A DNA stretch of 43,465 nucleotides from Myxococcales bacterium UBA5297 (lineage in GTDB: Bacteria; Myxococcota; Myxococcia; Myxococcales; UBA5297), in NCBI GenBank assembly GCA_002408385.1, contig DHSB01000235.1, positions 1 through 43,465 on the forward strand. Direction: 5' to 3'. The position numbers and the translations under genes are program-made. The notes beneath the pieces are model-generated. The model saw only the letters and a list, made by a program, of their open reading frames with translations, had not been told where the DNA came from and did not search any database. Below are positions 1-8,952 of the stretch, in pieces. The stretch's first letter is position 1. Every line of letters starts with the position of its first letter.

Positions 1-149
1 GGCCGTTCGGGAGGGGAGGGGGCCGGCCGACGGTGCCGGCGAACGCCCATCGACCTGTTCGGCTGAAATTCGGTTCGACCCGTAGCCGATCGCAAGGTGC
101 TCACCACACCTGATGCGAGGCCCTAGGCCTCAGTCGGAGCGCCAGCGGC
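1..149. other. left-edge non-coding stretch
   Basis: No open frame with convincing start, ribosome site or family resemblance is seen here. It lies just downstream of the stop of the minus-strand kinase gene, so it would hold that gene's 3' end. I see no clear hairpin followed by a U-tract. Confidence 0.4.
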
Positions 150-3100
150 CTACGGCTTCGGCCCTATGGCCGCCTGCGCCAAGTGGCGGCCTTCGTCCCA
201 ACCGATGGCACCGGCGAGCTCGAAGGCCTGCGCGGCCACCTGGCGCGCCCGGGCCGGATCGCTCGTCGTGAGGGCTCGAGCGAAGTTCACGAGCTGGCGC
301 GCCCTCGAGACGAGCTCGCCCGCGCGCTCGGCGGCGGAGATGGAGGCCTCGAAGAGGCGGCACGCCTCATGGTCCCTGCCACCGCGGGCGGCGAGCGAGG
401 CGAGGTTGGCAAGCAGCTTCGACTCGGCGCCATGGTTGCCCGAGCGGCGGCAGGCCTCGAGCGCCTGATTGAAGCTGGCCAGCGCACCGGCGTTGTCGCC
501 CAGCCGCACGAGGACGCCCGCGACGCGCGACAGCAGGCGCGCCTTCAGATCGGATTCGGCGTGCCAGGGCGCCAGCGCGAGGCCTGCCTGGACCTGGGCG
601 AGCGCGCTCTCGTAGGCCGTTCGGGCGCCCGCCCAATCTTGCGCGGCCTCGCGCTGTTCGCCGGTCTCGAGCAGGGCGAGCATCGCGAGCGCCGCGGTCG
701 GGTGTGAGCGCTGGGCACTGCCGAGCGCGGCGGCCGCTTCCTCGAGTCGTCGCTCGAGGCGCAGCAGGCGGGCAAGCGCAAGCATCTGCTCGCACTGGGC
801 CTCGAGAGAGGCGCTCTTGCTGCCCGCGGCACGCTCGGCTATCGCCCGTGCGAGCCCGAGATCTCCCGCCGCCGCCGCGTGCGAGCAGGCCCGCGAGAGG
901 AGCTGCAGCCGTTCGGTCGCCGCCAGCTCGGGCGGGATGGCTCTTGCCTGACTCGCGAGCCGAAGCGCTTCTGCGTGCTCCTGCAGCCGCGCCGCCGCCT
1001 CGTGATGATCGCGCCGCACGATGGCCGGCTCGACGGCGCGCTGCCACCAGGAGAGGGCGTTCGCCCAGTCACGTCCGCGCGAATGGTGGCGGGCGATTTC
1101 GATGGGCGAAGGCGGGCTCGACACGTCGAGCATGCGCCCCTGCAGCGCCTGCGCGAGGTTGCGGTGCATCGCCTCGCGGGCCGGCCCCGAGCTCCGGGCG
1201 AGCGCGGCGGCCCGATGGCGCTGCGAGCGCACCGCATGACGGAGCCCGGGGAGCGGATCGAGCAGCGCGGCCCGCTCGAGACGGGTCCACGCGGCCGAAG
1301 CGTGCGAGTCGCGGAGGGCGGCCTCGATGGTCGAGTCATCGAAGCTGTCTTCGAGCAGGCAGCCGTACTCGAAGAGGCGGCGCGAGGCGAGCCCGACCGA
1401 CTCGATGCGCGCGGCGGCGAGCGCGGCGTCGGAGAGCGGGGGCGGGGGCGCGGTGAGGACGAACTGTTCGCCTTCGGCCTGCAGGAACCCGCGCTCGAGG
1501 AGCAGGAGCACCCAGTCGCTGACGAGGTCGAACCTGCCGCGGGCGCGCTCGGCGAGCAGATCGAGCAGAGGCTCGGGCGGCGCCTTGCCGCCGAGCAGCT
1601 CGCGGGCGACGGCGGCCACCTGCTCCGGCGCGAGGGCCCCGAGCGCAATGCGCCGTACGCCCGGCGGCAGGCCGCGCGGCTCTTCGCGGCACAGGGCGAC
1701 CGCGAGGCAGCGGGGAGGCAGGCGCGGCAGCAGCATGGCGAACGCAGCGGTGCTGGCCGAGTCGGCTTCGTCGAGGCCCTCGAACACGAGCACCGCGGGC
1801 CGTGACTGCGTGACGGCGGCGGCGAGCCCCGCGACTGCGTAGGCGGCCTCCCCCGGGGTGAAGCCCGGGGGCCGGGGCAAGGCGCCGGAGATGGCGCTGG
1901 CCGCGGCCGCCAATGCCGGGGCGAGCTTGAGGCTCTCGAGCGCCGGCCGGAGCTGATCGGGGCGGGCGTTCTCGGGAAGGCCGCACAGCTCGTAGACGAG
2001 GGTCGCGAACGCCGCGAAGGGCCCGTCCGAGACGCGAGGCCGGGCCCACGCGGTGGCCGCGCCCGAGCGGCGCGCGCGGTTGAACAGCTCGGAGGCGAGG
2101 CTCGACTTGCCGCAGCCCGCCGCGCCGAGGATGAACAGCGGCGCCTGGACTCCGCCCGAAGAGAGGCCGGCGAGCGCGGCCTCGATCTCGCGCAGCTCGG
2201 CATCGCGGCCGACCGGACGCGACAGCGGGGCGATGGGGGGCGGGCGCGCGCCCATCACCTCGAAAGATCGGCGATCGGGAGACGGTCGGCGGTCGATGCG
2301 CGGGCCGCACGCCTCGGCTGCGAAAGTGTCGAGCAGCACGGCGTTCGGCACGGCCCGCTCGACGAGCTCGAGGGCTGCCTCGGCCGCCTCGCCTCGGGCG
2401 GGGCGGCCATCGCTGGGGCAGTCGAACGTTCCCGCGCACAGCGCGGCTTTGAACCCGAGCGGGGTGCCTTTCGGCAGCGAGAGCCGCAGCTCCTGGACGG
2501 TCTCACGCATCGCGAGCGCGGCGCGGGCGGCGCGGTCGGCGACGAGCGTGGGCTCGCGCGCGTCGAACAGGAAGAGCGCCGCCCCGTCGTCGAGATGGTC
2601 GAGGATGGCGCCGTAGTCGTCGCCGAGGCAGACGAGCGCCGCGACACAGCGGTCGGCGAGCCGGGCCGCCTCGAGCGGATCGCCGGAGGCCGAGGGGAGC
2701 TGCCCGAGACCGGTCAGGCCGATTGCGAGCGCGACCCCCTGACCGAAGCCGGCGAGGGGCTCTCGAGCATGGAGGACGGCGTCTTGGCGGCCCTCGGGCA
2801 GCGCGGCCGAGAGTCGCGACAGCGCGCCGAGCAGCGCCGCCGACGCCTGACGTCTATGCGCAGCCTCGAGCGGGACCAACGCCTCTGTCGGCAGCGCGTC
2901 GAGCTCTCCGCGCGCCTCGGGGCGGAGCGCCGCGCCGCACTTCGGGCAGAAGGTGGCGCCCGGTCTTGCCGGCGAGCCGCAGCCAGGGCAGCGGAGCGCC
3001 GCGCCGCAGCTTGCGCAGAACGCGGACTGAGGCTCGAGGTCCGCGCCGCATGAAGGGCAGGAGTCTTGGCCTTGGACCGCCGCCGGACCGCGGCCCTGCA

Positions 3101-4328
3101 GCGCGTCGGTGAGCGCGCGGGCGAAGGCGTTGGCGTCCGGGAAGCGTTGCTCCTTCTCCTTGCGAAGTGCCTTGAGTACCACCGCGCACAGCTCGGGCTT
3201 CGCGGCGAGGGGTGGATGCACCTTCGCGGGCGAGGGCGGGGGCTGCGTCACGTGCATCGAGATCAGCTTCGGCAGGCTCTCCGAGAAGAAGGGCAGCTTG
3301 CCGGTGAGGAGCTCGAAGGCGACCACCCCGAGCGAATAGAGATCGGAGCGCAGATCGAGCGTGCCCGCGAGCGCCTGCTCCGGAGAGAGGTATTCGGGCG
3401 TGCCGAGGACGATGCCGGCGCGGGTCATCCCCGAGCCGCCGACGGTCTGGGAGTCGGCGGCGCGCGCGATGCCGAAGTCGAGGATTTTGGCGAAGTCACC
3501 GCCGTCCGGGCGGCGCGCGACCATGATGTTGGGCGGCTTGAGATCGCGGTGGATGATGCCGCGCGCGTGCGCGGCGGCGAGGCCGGCGCAGACCTGGACG
3601 AGCAGCGCCACCGCGCGCTCGGGCGGCAGCGCGCCTTGGTCGCAGACGAGCTGATCGAGCGAAGCGCCCTCGACCAGCTCCATCGTCAGGAAGAGCAGGC
3701 CGGAGCTGGTGATGCCGAAGTCGAAGACGCGCACGATGTGCGGGCTGTCGATCTGACTGACGATCTCCGCCTCGCGGCGGAAGCGCGCCGAGGCCGAGGG
3801 GTCATCGGCGAGGGCGCGGTTGAGCAGCTTGAGCGCGACCCTGCGCCGCATGAACACGTGCTTCGCGATGAAGACGTGGCTCATGCCGCCGGAGGCGAGG
3901 TGACGCTCGATCTCGAAGCGGCCGTCGATGACCTCGCCCGGTTTCAGCTCGCTTGCGTCGAGGCCGCGACTGCCGGTGGCCGGCGTGAGGAGAAGGGGCG
4001 CGGGTTGTGCCGGCTCGACCGTTGGTGGGCGCAGATGATGGAAGAGCGCGCGGGCGCCCGCGAGAGTCTGCGGCGCGGGATCGACGAGGAACACGGTGCC
4101 TGGGCCGCCGGCTCGTCGCTCCTGTCGCGCGATGGTGCCGGCGACCGAGGCCTTGCCGACGCCCGGCACCCGCAGGGTCAACAGCACCCGGGAGCCCGCG
4201 GGCGGCGGCTGCGCACAGGGGACGAAGACCGTGCCGCTCGACAGCTCGGACTCGAAGGCTCGACAGAACCCGGCCGCGTCGGGGAAGTCCCAGGACAGTG
4301 CTATCGAAGGAGAAGGTGGTTGGCCCAC
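150..4328 (-). CDS. PilZ-like / Ser-Thr kinase / zinc-ribbon / AAA ATPase / TPR fusion protein
   Basis: Large cytoplasmic signalling protein, about 1,392 aa. Residues 8-100 resemble the myxobacterial PilZ-like family (ELSSGTVFVP). Residues 138-406 are a Hanks-type kinase with catalytic Lys about 167, HRDLKPPN (Asp about 262), DFG about 284-286 and GTPEYLSPEQ; the glycine loop reads ASGGMSHV, with Ser in place of the third Gly. Residues 424-465 hold double zinc ribbons (CPSC, CASC, CPGC, CPKC). Residues 520-695 look like a degenerate class III cyclase fold. An AAA/STAND ATPase follows, with Walker A GAAGCGKSS about 735-743 and Walker B VLVFEGLDEAD about 845. TPR-like helices fill the C-terminus. 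Such fusions are probably ATP-driven signal integrators, but the substrate is unknown. The GTG at 4326-4328 is chosen because AGGAAAAGAG lies upstream; a TTG at 4404-4406 would add 26 residues but has no Shine-Dalgarno. The start is uncertain, the kinase call is not. Confidence 0.85.
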   Translation of the reverse strand: MGQPPSPSIALSWDFPDAAGFCRAFESELSSGTVFVPCAQPPPAGSRVLLTLRVPGVGKASVAGTIARQERRAGGPGTVFLVDPAPQTLAGARALFHHLRPPTVEPAQPAPLLLTPATGSRGLDASELKPGEVIDGRFEIERHLASGGMSHVFIAKHVFMRRRVALKLLNRALADDPSASARFRREAEIVSQIDSPHIVRVFDFGITSSGLLFLTMELVEGASLDQLVCDQGALPPERAVALLVQVCAGLAAAHARGIIHRDLKPPNIMVARRPDGGDFAKILDFGIARAADSQTVGGSGMTRAGIVLGTPEYLSPEQALAGTLDLRSDLYSLGVVAFELLTGKLPFFSESLPKLISMHVTQPPPSPAKVHPPLAAKPELCAVVLKALRKEKEQRFPDANAFARALTDALQGRGPAAVQGQDSCPSCGADLEPQSAFCASCGAALRCPGCGSPARPGATFCPKCGAALRPEARGELDALPTEALVPLEAAHRRQASAALLGALSRLSAALPEGRQDAVLHAREPLAGFGQGVALAIGLTGLGQLPSASGDPLEAARLADRCVAALVCLGDDYGAILDHLDDGAALFLFDAREPTLVADRAARAALAMRETVQELRLSLPKGTPLGFKAALCAGTFDCPSDGRPARGEAAEAALELVERAVPNAVLLDTFAAEACGPRIDRRPSPDRRSFEVMGARPPPIAPLSRPVGRDAELREIEAALAGLSSGGVQAPLFILGAAGCGKSSLASELFNRARRSGAATAWARPRVSDGPFAAFATLVYELCGLPENARPDQLRPALESLKLAPALAAAASAISGALPRPPGFTPGEAAYAVAGLAAAVTQSRPAVLVFEGLDEADSASTAAFAMLLPRLPPRCLAVALCREEPRGLPPGVRRIALGALAPEQVAAVARELLGGKAPPEPLLDLLAERARGRFDLVSDWVLLLLERGFLQAEGEQFVLTAPPPPLSDAALAAARIESVGLASRRLFEYGCLLEDSFDDSTIEAALRDSHASAAWTRLERAALLDPLPGLRHAVRSQRHRAAALARSSGPAREAMHRNLAQALQGRMLDVSSPPSPIEIARHHSRGRDWANALSWWQRAVEPAIVRRDHHEAAARLQEHAEALRLASQARAIPPELAATERLQLLSRACSHAAAAGDLGLARAIAERAAGSKSASLEAQCEQMLALARLLRLERRLEEAAAALGSAQRSHPTAALAMLALLETGEQREAAQDWAGARTAYESALAQVQAGLALAPWHAESDLKARLLSRVAGVLVRLGDNAGALASFNQALEACRRSGNHGAESKLLANLASLAARGGRDHEACRLFEASISAAERAGELVSRARQLVNFARALTTSDPARARQVAAQAFELAGAIGWDEGRHLAQAAIGPKP

Positions 4329-4525
4329 GCTGCGAGCTCTTTTCCTGCGGTCGGTGGTGTCGGCAGTATCGCAATTCGCCGGCCCAGGACAATTCTGCTC
4401 GGGCAAGGGCGATGGACGAGAGTCTCGAAGGGCGTCCCTTGCCGCCCGCGCATGGTGCTCCTGCTCGTCGGCCGGGGGCGCGGCCCCGGTCTCTTGTTCG
4501 CCGACAGACCGGCCTCGCGATCGCC

Positions 4526-4605
4526 TGACAATGCAAGCCCGCGAAATCAGGCCTTTGGCTTTCCTTCTGACTGCGACAGTGACATTGCAACCCCGCGAAA
4601 TCAGG
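4526..4605. repeat. 26-bp direct repeat pair
   Basis: Copies at 4526-4551 and 4580-4605 match at 24 of 26 positions and share the core CCCGCGAAATCAGG. The start-to-start distance is 54 bp, leaving 28 bp between copies. No third copy is evident at the same spacing on either side; 4634-4658 is only vaguely similar. The pair lies 200-280 bp upstream of the kinase start, so an operator for that gene is possible. Two copies do not make a CRISPR array. Confidence 0.6.
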
Positions 4606-4992
4606 GCAAATCAAACCTCGATTTTCCAGAAACCGGTCATCAAACCCGCCTTCGGCGGACAGGGGCCTGCGGCAGGGCGCCTCTTTGGGCGGGGGAGAGG
4701 CGCCCTCGCGACACCGGGCCATTCGTGGGGACGCCAGGGCCGATGCGAAGGTGGGGCGCTCCTGGCAGGCACCGCCGAGGCGCCGCGGGCCTTGTGCTCC
4801 GCAGCGAAAGCGTGGTGCGCGGCTGGGGGCCTGGGGATCGGCGGCTGGTTGTAGTATACGCCGCCGCCGGATTTCATCGGTATTTACGCTCACTTGGACG
4901 GCTTGCGGGCAGCCGGCAGGTAAAGTCACGCTAGGGTCCTGCGGGAAGGGGGGTGTTTTCGGCTTCCCGATCGACGCGTCCCCGCGCATGGG

Positions 4993-5289
4993 ATGGACCT
5001 CGCAACCCTGCGTGAAGACTCCGATTCCCCGGTCGCCGAGCCCGCGAAGCCGACCCCGGAGCCTTCGATCTCGATTGCCAGGCTTGCGCGCCGACCGCCA
5101 AGCTCCAGGAGGACTGCCAAGCCTTCCGCTCGATCGCCTTGAGATGCCGGAGGAGTGCGCGGTGCGCCCGGCGCCCGAGGGAGGTCCCGGAGCGGGAGGG
5201 GAAACAGGAAGAAGCGTCGGGAAGAGAGCAAACCTCGTCAGAGGGCCCTGGATGCCCTCAGGAGCGAGGAGGGCGGGCAGGCTTGCTAA
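4993..5289 (+). pseudogene. possible small frameshifted ORF, unknown family
   Basis: An ATG at 4993 opens a frame (MDLATLREDSDSPVAEPAK...) with GC-rich third positions for about 24 codons. Coding character then appears to pass to the frame one base back, about 5061-5145 (FDLDCQACAPTAKLQEDC), which has Cys-rich, protein-like composition. It returns to the first frame near 5200 (RKKRREESKPRQRALDALRS) and ends at TAA 5287-5289. Two compensating indels would make one protein of about 98 aa. I do not recognise the family and see no good Shine-Dalgarno. It may be a decayed gene, a sequencing artefact or chance. Confidence 0.22.
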
Positions 5290-5293
5290 AATA

Positions 5294-5480
5294 CGGCAAA
5301 GGCAGGCGGCAGGCTCTACGGCCACTTGCAGGCCTCAGGACGGGCAAGGGCCTCTAAATAAGGCCAGAACCAGACCGCGGGCTCCAGGCTCCAGGTCAAA
5401 CCCTCCAGCGCCCGGATGAGGTTGTTTGGGCGTCCTGCAGGGCTGAGCGGCTTCTTGCCGATTCGGCAAAGGCAGCCGGC
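5294..5480. repeat. 17-bp direct repeat pair
   Basis: CGGCAAAGGCAGGCGGC at 5294-5310 recurs with one mismatch at 5464-5480, 170 bp apart, in the same intergenic region. Its role is unknown; it may be a protein-binding site or a chance GC-rich match. Confidence 0.35.
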
Positions 5481-5717
5481 CGACGGCACCGCGGCAGTTG
5501 GCGATTTCTTAGCCTGATACGAAAAACGATGGCGCCGCGGCACTTCCGATTCCGCAAGCTGGATGGCGACCGATGGGGCTGTGGCACTGCGCGATTTGCG
5601 CAGGCTGGACGCCGACTGGCAGGACAGTGGACTCGATTCCGGGCACACGCGGTATCGGGACCACACGCGCACGCTCGCCGTGCGAAGGAGTCGGGCCGCG
5701 GGCCTCGCAGCAAGCGG

Positions 5718-7019
5718 CTACAGCGTCATGTTCTTGGGCACCACGACGATGTAGTCGTTGGTCCCCGGGATGGTGTGGGTCTTCAGGCCGCGACGATCGT
5801 CGAGCGCGCGGTCGTGACCGATGACCGTGCCCGAGGCGAGCCGTACGTCGCGGTCGATGATGGCGTTGCGCACCAAGCAGCCACGCCCGATGGAGCATTC
5901 CTGGATGGAGCTGCCCTTGATCGAGCCGCCCATGATCACCGAGCTCTCGATGAGCGCGTAGCTGTGGACGTGCGTTCCGGGGCCGAGCACCGAGCGGCGT
6001 ACCTTGGAGCCGCTGATGATGACCCCGTCGCTGACGATGGAGCTGATGGCCATGCCGGTGCGGTCCGGCAGCTCGTGGACGAACTTGGCGGGCGGGAAGT
6101 GCAGCGGGCAGTTGAAGAACGGCCAACGCTCACCGTAGAGGTTGAACTTCGGCGCCGGCGCGGTCAGCTCGAGGTTGGCGGCCCAGTAGGCGTCGAGCGT
6201 GCCGACGTCGCGCCAGTAGTCCGAGTCGCTGGCGCGCTCGACCCGTGCCTTGGTGCGGTGGCCGTCGTGCTCGACCCACTCGTACTCCTCGATGCGGTTA
6301 TGAGTGGAGAAGTCGAAGGCGTAGACCGGCTCGCCCGACGAGACCATCTCGGGGATGACGTGCCTGCCGAAGTCGTCGACCTCTAGGGTCATCCGGCGGC
6401 GCAGCGCGTCGCGGCCGAACAGGTAGATACCCATCGACGCAAGGCACAGGTTGGTGCCCGGGAGGGTCTTCGGATGTGTGGGCTTCTCCTGGAAGCCCAC
6501 GATGCGCCACTGCTCGTCGACCTCGAGGATCCCGTAGTGGGCGGCCTGCTCGCAGGGGACGCGGATGACCGAGACGGTCAGCCCCGCGTTGCGCTCCTCG
6601 TGGAACCGGCGCATCAGGCGGTAGTCCATCTTGTAGATGTGATCGGCCGAGAGGATGAGCACCAGCGTCGCCGACGAGCGTGCGACGAGGCTCATATTCT
6701 GGCGGATAGCGTCGGCGGTGCCCTTGTACCAGCGGTCGCCAAGCTGCATCTGGGCCGGGATCTCGTCGATGAACTGGTCGAGCCGCCGCGACAAGAAGTC
6801 CCAGCCGGCGCGCAGGTGGTTGCTCAGCGAGTGCGACTTGTACTGCGTGAGCACGTAGACTTGGCGCAGCCCCGAGTTGATGCAGTTGCTCAGCGTGAAG
6901 TCGATGATGCGATAGCTGCCACCGAAGGGGACCGCGGGCTTGGCGCGCACGTCGGTCAGGGGCTTGAGGCGTTCGCCCATGCCGCCGGCCATCAACATCA
7001 CCAGGACATCGTCGGCCAT
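5718..7019 (-). CDS. glgC: glucose-1-phosphate adenylyltransferase
   Basis: Makes ADP-glucose from glucose-1-phosphate and ATP, the committed step of bacterial glycogen synthesis, in the cytoplasm. The N-terminus carries the nucleotidyltransferase signature LMAGGMGERLKPLTDVRAKP, followed by the GlgC-typical FGGSYRIIDFTLSNCINSG and a QYKSHSL segment. The internal EKP (FQEKPTHP) and a C-terminal left-handed beta-helix region (SVIMGGSIKGSSIQECSIGRG) complete the fold. At 433 aa it has normal length. I choose the ATG at 7017-7019 because GGGGAG lies 6 nt upstream; an ATG at 7050-7052 would add 11 non-conserved residues and sits only about 15 nt from a TATAAT box, leaving almost no leader. No other glycogen gene is in the window. 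Confidence 0.95.
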   Translation of the reverse strand: MADDVLVMLMAGGMGERLKPLTDVRAKPAVPFGGSYRIIDFTLSNCINSGLRQVYVLTQYKSHSLSNHLRAGWDFLSRRLDQFIDEIPAQMQLGDRWYKGTADAIRQNMSLVARSSATLVLILSADHIYKMDYRLMRRFHEERNAGLTVSVIRVPCEQAAHYGILEVDEQWRIVGFQEKPTHPKTLPGTNLCLASMGIYLFGRDALRRRMTLEVDDFGRHVIPEMVSSGEPVYAFDFSTHNRIEEYEWVEHDGHRTKARVERASDSDYWRDVGTLDAYWAANLELTAPAPKFNLYGERWPFFNCPLHFPPAKFVHELPDRTGMAISSIVSDGVIISGSKVRRSVLGPGTHVHSYALIESSVIMGGSIKGSSIQECSIGRGCLVRNAIIDRDVRLASGTVIGHDRALDDRRGLKTHTIPGTNDYIVVVPKNMTL

Positions 7020-7067
7020 GCCCGGCTCCCCATCTGACGTCGCGCCCTGCATTGAGCGTGCGCCTCG

Positions 7068-7073
7068 ATTATA
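7068..7073 (-). promoter_or_regulatory. -10 element for glgC
   Basis: The minus strand reads a perfect TATAAT here, 48 nt upstream of the chosen glgC ATG. A start about 7 nt downstream gives a leader of roughly 40 nt containing the GGGGAG ribosome site. No good -35 hexamer is seen at 16-18 nt; that position falls at the 3' end of the upstream histidine kinase gene. Confidence 0.5.
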
Positions 7074-7089
7074 GAGGAAGCTTGCGTCC

Positions 7090-8646
7090 TCAGGGCTTCG
7101 AGAGCCGCTCCTCGAGCGCGATGGGCAGCCAGATCGAGAACGCGACCGGCGTGCCGTCGTCGAGCTGTACCCGGCCGCGCAGCTCCTCGACGATGCGGCG
7201 CACCACCGCCAGCCCGAGCCCGGTGCCGGTCGCCCGCGCGGTGACGAAGGGCTCGAACAGCCGCGTGGCTATCTCCGGGCGCACCGGCGGACCGTCGTTG
7301 GCGATGCGCAGCCGCAGCCAGCCCTCGGTCGCCAAGCGCGCCTCGACCCGGACCTCTCCGCCGACCGGGACGTGCTGGAAGGCGTTGACCAGCACGTTGA
7401 CGACCGCGCGCCGCAGGAGCACCGCGTCGGTGAGCGCCTCGGGCAACGAGCCGGGCACCTCCACGAGCAGCTTTGGCCGGCGCTCGGCGAAGCTGGGGTC
7501 TTGGCGGGCCGCGTCGAGCGCGTCGTCGACGACGCGGGCGAGGGGGACGGGATAGAGCTGCGGGTCGTGAGGGCGGGCGAAGTCGAGCAGGTCGCTGACC
7601 AGCCGCTGCAGGCGCTCGGCCTCCTCGCCGACGATGTCGAGGAGCGCTTGGGTGTCTTCCCCGGCGCCGGTCACCACGCGGCGCAGCCCGCCGACGGCGT
7701 TGAAGATGACGCCCAGGGGATTGCGCACCTCGTGGGCGAGCACGGCCGACATCTCGCCGACGGCGGCGAGCCGCGTATTGCGCACCAGCTCGGCGCGCAG
7801 CTCGCCGAGCTGACTTGCCGCCGAGAGCTGCGCGGCGAAGAGCTGGATGGCGACGAAGTCGTGCCGGGTCAAGCCGGCGCCGATGACCGAGAGCACGTGG
7901 TCGACGCGGCTGCCTCGCCAGACCGGGGCCCAGGCGCTGCGGGTGAGGCGGGCTCGAGCCATGTTCTCGGAGAGCACGGCGGCGTCCCTCACGGGCCCGA
8001 AGAGCTCGGCCGGTACGTTGTCGAGAAACAGCGGCTCGCCCGAGCGTGCGACGTGGGCGACCAGGGGGAAACGCTCTAGCGGCACCTCGCGCCCCAGCAG
8101 GTGTTTGCCGTAGTTGCCGACTGCGTCTTCGGAGGCCGCGACCAGCCGCTGGACGATCGATCGGTCCCCGCGCACCTCGACCAGGCCGACCTGCCAGCCC
8201 AGCGCGACGAAGATGGGCTCACTCGCCTGCAGCAGGTCGTCGCGGTCCATCAGCGTGCTCGCGCGCGCGCTCAGGTCCGCCAGCTTGGACGTCAGCAGCT
8301 CGGCGCGCCGGGTCTCGGTCACGTCGCGCGCGCTGAGCAAGAGCTGCCGGCCCTCGGCGCTGTCGCGCCAGCCGAAGCGGACGTCGGCGTGGATCTCGAC
8401 GCCGGCCGCGTGCAGGAAGCGGAGCCGGAAGGTGGCCGGCAGCTCCCAGCCTTCGCGAAGCTGGCGCCCGGTCAGGCTGAGCCGCGCAGGCTCTCCCGGG
8501 GCGAGCAGCGCCTCCAGACGCTCGCCCACCAGCTCGCTGCTCTCCCTGCCGAGCATGCGAGCCGCCGCTTGGTTGGCCAACGTGACCCGTTCCTCGCCAA
8601 TGGCGAGCAGGGCGTCGGGGAGGGCATCAAGGAGCTGGGCGACCAT
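7090..8646 (-). CDS. soluble PAS-GAF sensor histidine kinase
   Basis: Two-component sensor of 518 aa with no transmembrane segment, so probably cytoplasmic. Order: PAS-like domain about 1-115, GAF-like region about 120-275, HisKA dimerisation helix with HEVRNPLG (phospho-acceptor His about 305), then the ATP-binding domain with N-box NVLVNAFQHV, a shortened G1 region NDGPP and G2 GTGLGLAVV. All catalytic motifs look intact. No response regulator is adjacent, so it is an orphan by context; glgC follows 70 bp downstream on the same strand but has its own -10 box. The ATG at 8644-8646 is chosen because the PAS domain starts there; a TTG at 8737-8739 would add 31 Arg/Pro-rich residues that look non-coding. 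The signal sensed cannot be told. Confidence 0.85.
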   Translation of the reverse strand: MVAQLLDALPDALLAIGEERVTLANQAAARMLGRESSELVGERLEALLAPGEPARLSLTGRQLREGWELPATFRLRFLHAAGVEIHADVRFGWRDSAEGRQLLLSARDVTETRRAELLTSKLADLSARASTLMDRDDLLQASEPIFVALGWQVGLVEVRGDRSIVQRLVAASEDAVGNYGKHLLGREVPLERFPLVAHVARSGEPLFLDNVPAELFGPVRDAAVLSENMARARLTRSAWAPVWRGSRVDHVLSVIGAGLTRHDFVAIQLFAAQLSAASQLGELRAELVRNTRLAAVGEMSAVLAHEVRNPLGVIFNAVGGLRRVVTGAGEDTQALLDIVGEEAERLQRLVSDLLDFARPHDPQLYPVPLARVVDDALDAARQDPSFAERRPKLLVEVPGSLPEALTDAVLLRRAVVNVLVNAFQHVPVGGEVRVEARLATEGWLRLRIANDGPPVRPEIATRLFEPFVTARATGTGLGLAVVRRIVEELRGRVQLDDGTPVAFSIWLPIALEERLSKP

Positions 8647-8952
8647 CGTCGGCGTGGCGTGGGGAGGGCTTGTTCTAGCTGAGAACCGGCAGCTTCGCCC
8701 GTTTTCGACCGCCGGTTGCCGAGCGCGCGGGCGGCGCAACGACCGCCCCCCGAAGAGACGGCGCGAAGCCTCTCCCGGCTTTCGGCCGCGCCGCCGATGG
8801 GCTCAGCGACTCGGCGGCGCCCTCGCGGGCCTGCCGCGCACCCCCGGGGCGAACGAAGGCCACGACACGCGAGTGATTGCCCGCGCCGAGCGGCTGCGTA
8901 TTCTTGGACGCTGTTTTCAGGCGGACAGTCGGTCGCAAGAGAGGCGAGGCGC
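8647..8952. other. divergent intergenic region, histidine kinase / priA
   Basis: A 306-bp gap between divergent starts. On the plus strand TTGCCC (8877-8882) and TATTCT (8899-8904), 16 bp apart, could be a weak priA promoter. On the minus strand TAGAAC, read from about 8670-8675, could be a -10 for the histidine kinase. Frames crossing the gap are Arg/Pro-rich and look like high-GC noise. Confidence 0.35.

Larger units (their letters stand above)
4329..5717. other. 1.4-kb intergenic region with repeats and ORF debris
   Basis: This gap lies between the kinase start and the glgC stop, both minus strand, and must hold the kinase promoter. I find no intact gene. It contains a 26-bp direct repeat pair (4526-4605), a possible decayed small ORF (4993-5289), a 17-bp repeat pair (5294-5310 and 5464-5480), and a 63-codon plus-strand frame from 5563 with moderately GC-rich third positions but no ribosome site or known family. 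Local patches such as 4600-4645 are clearly more AT-rich than neighbouring genes, as expected for non-coding DNA in such a genome. Confidence 0.5.

Noticed and set aside
4526..4605. CRISPR array
   Set aside because: Only two imperfect repeats and no third copy, leader or cas gene.
5563..5754. 63-codon plus-strand ORF near the glgC end
   Set aside because: Third positions are moderately GC-rich but there is no ribosome site or recognisable family, and it overlaps the glgC end.
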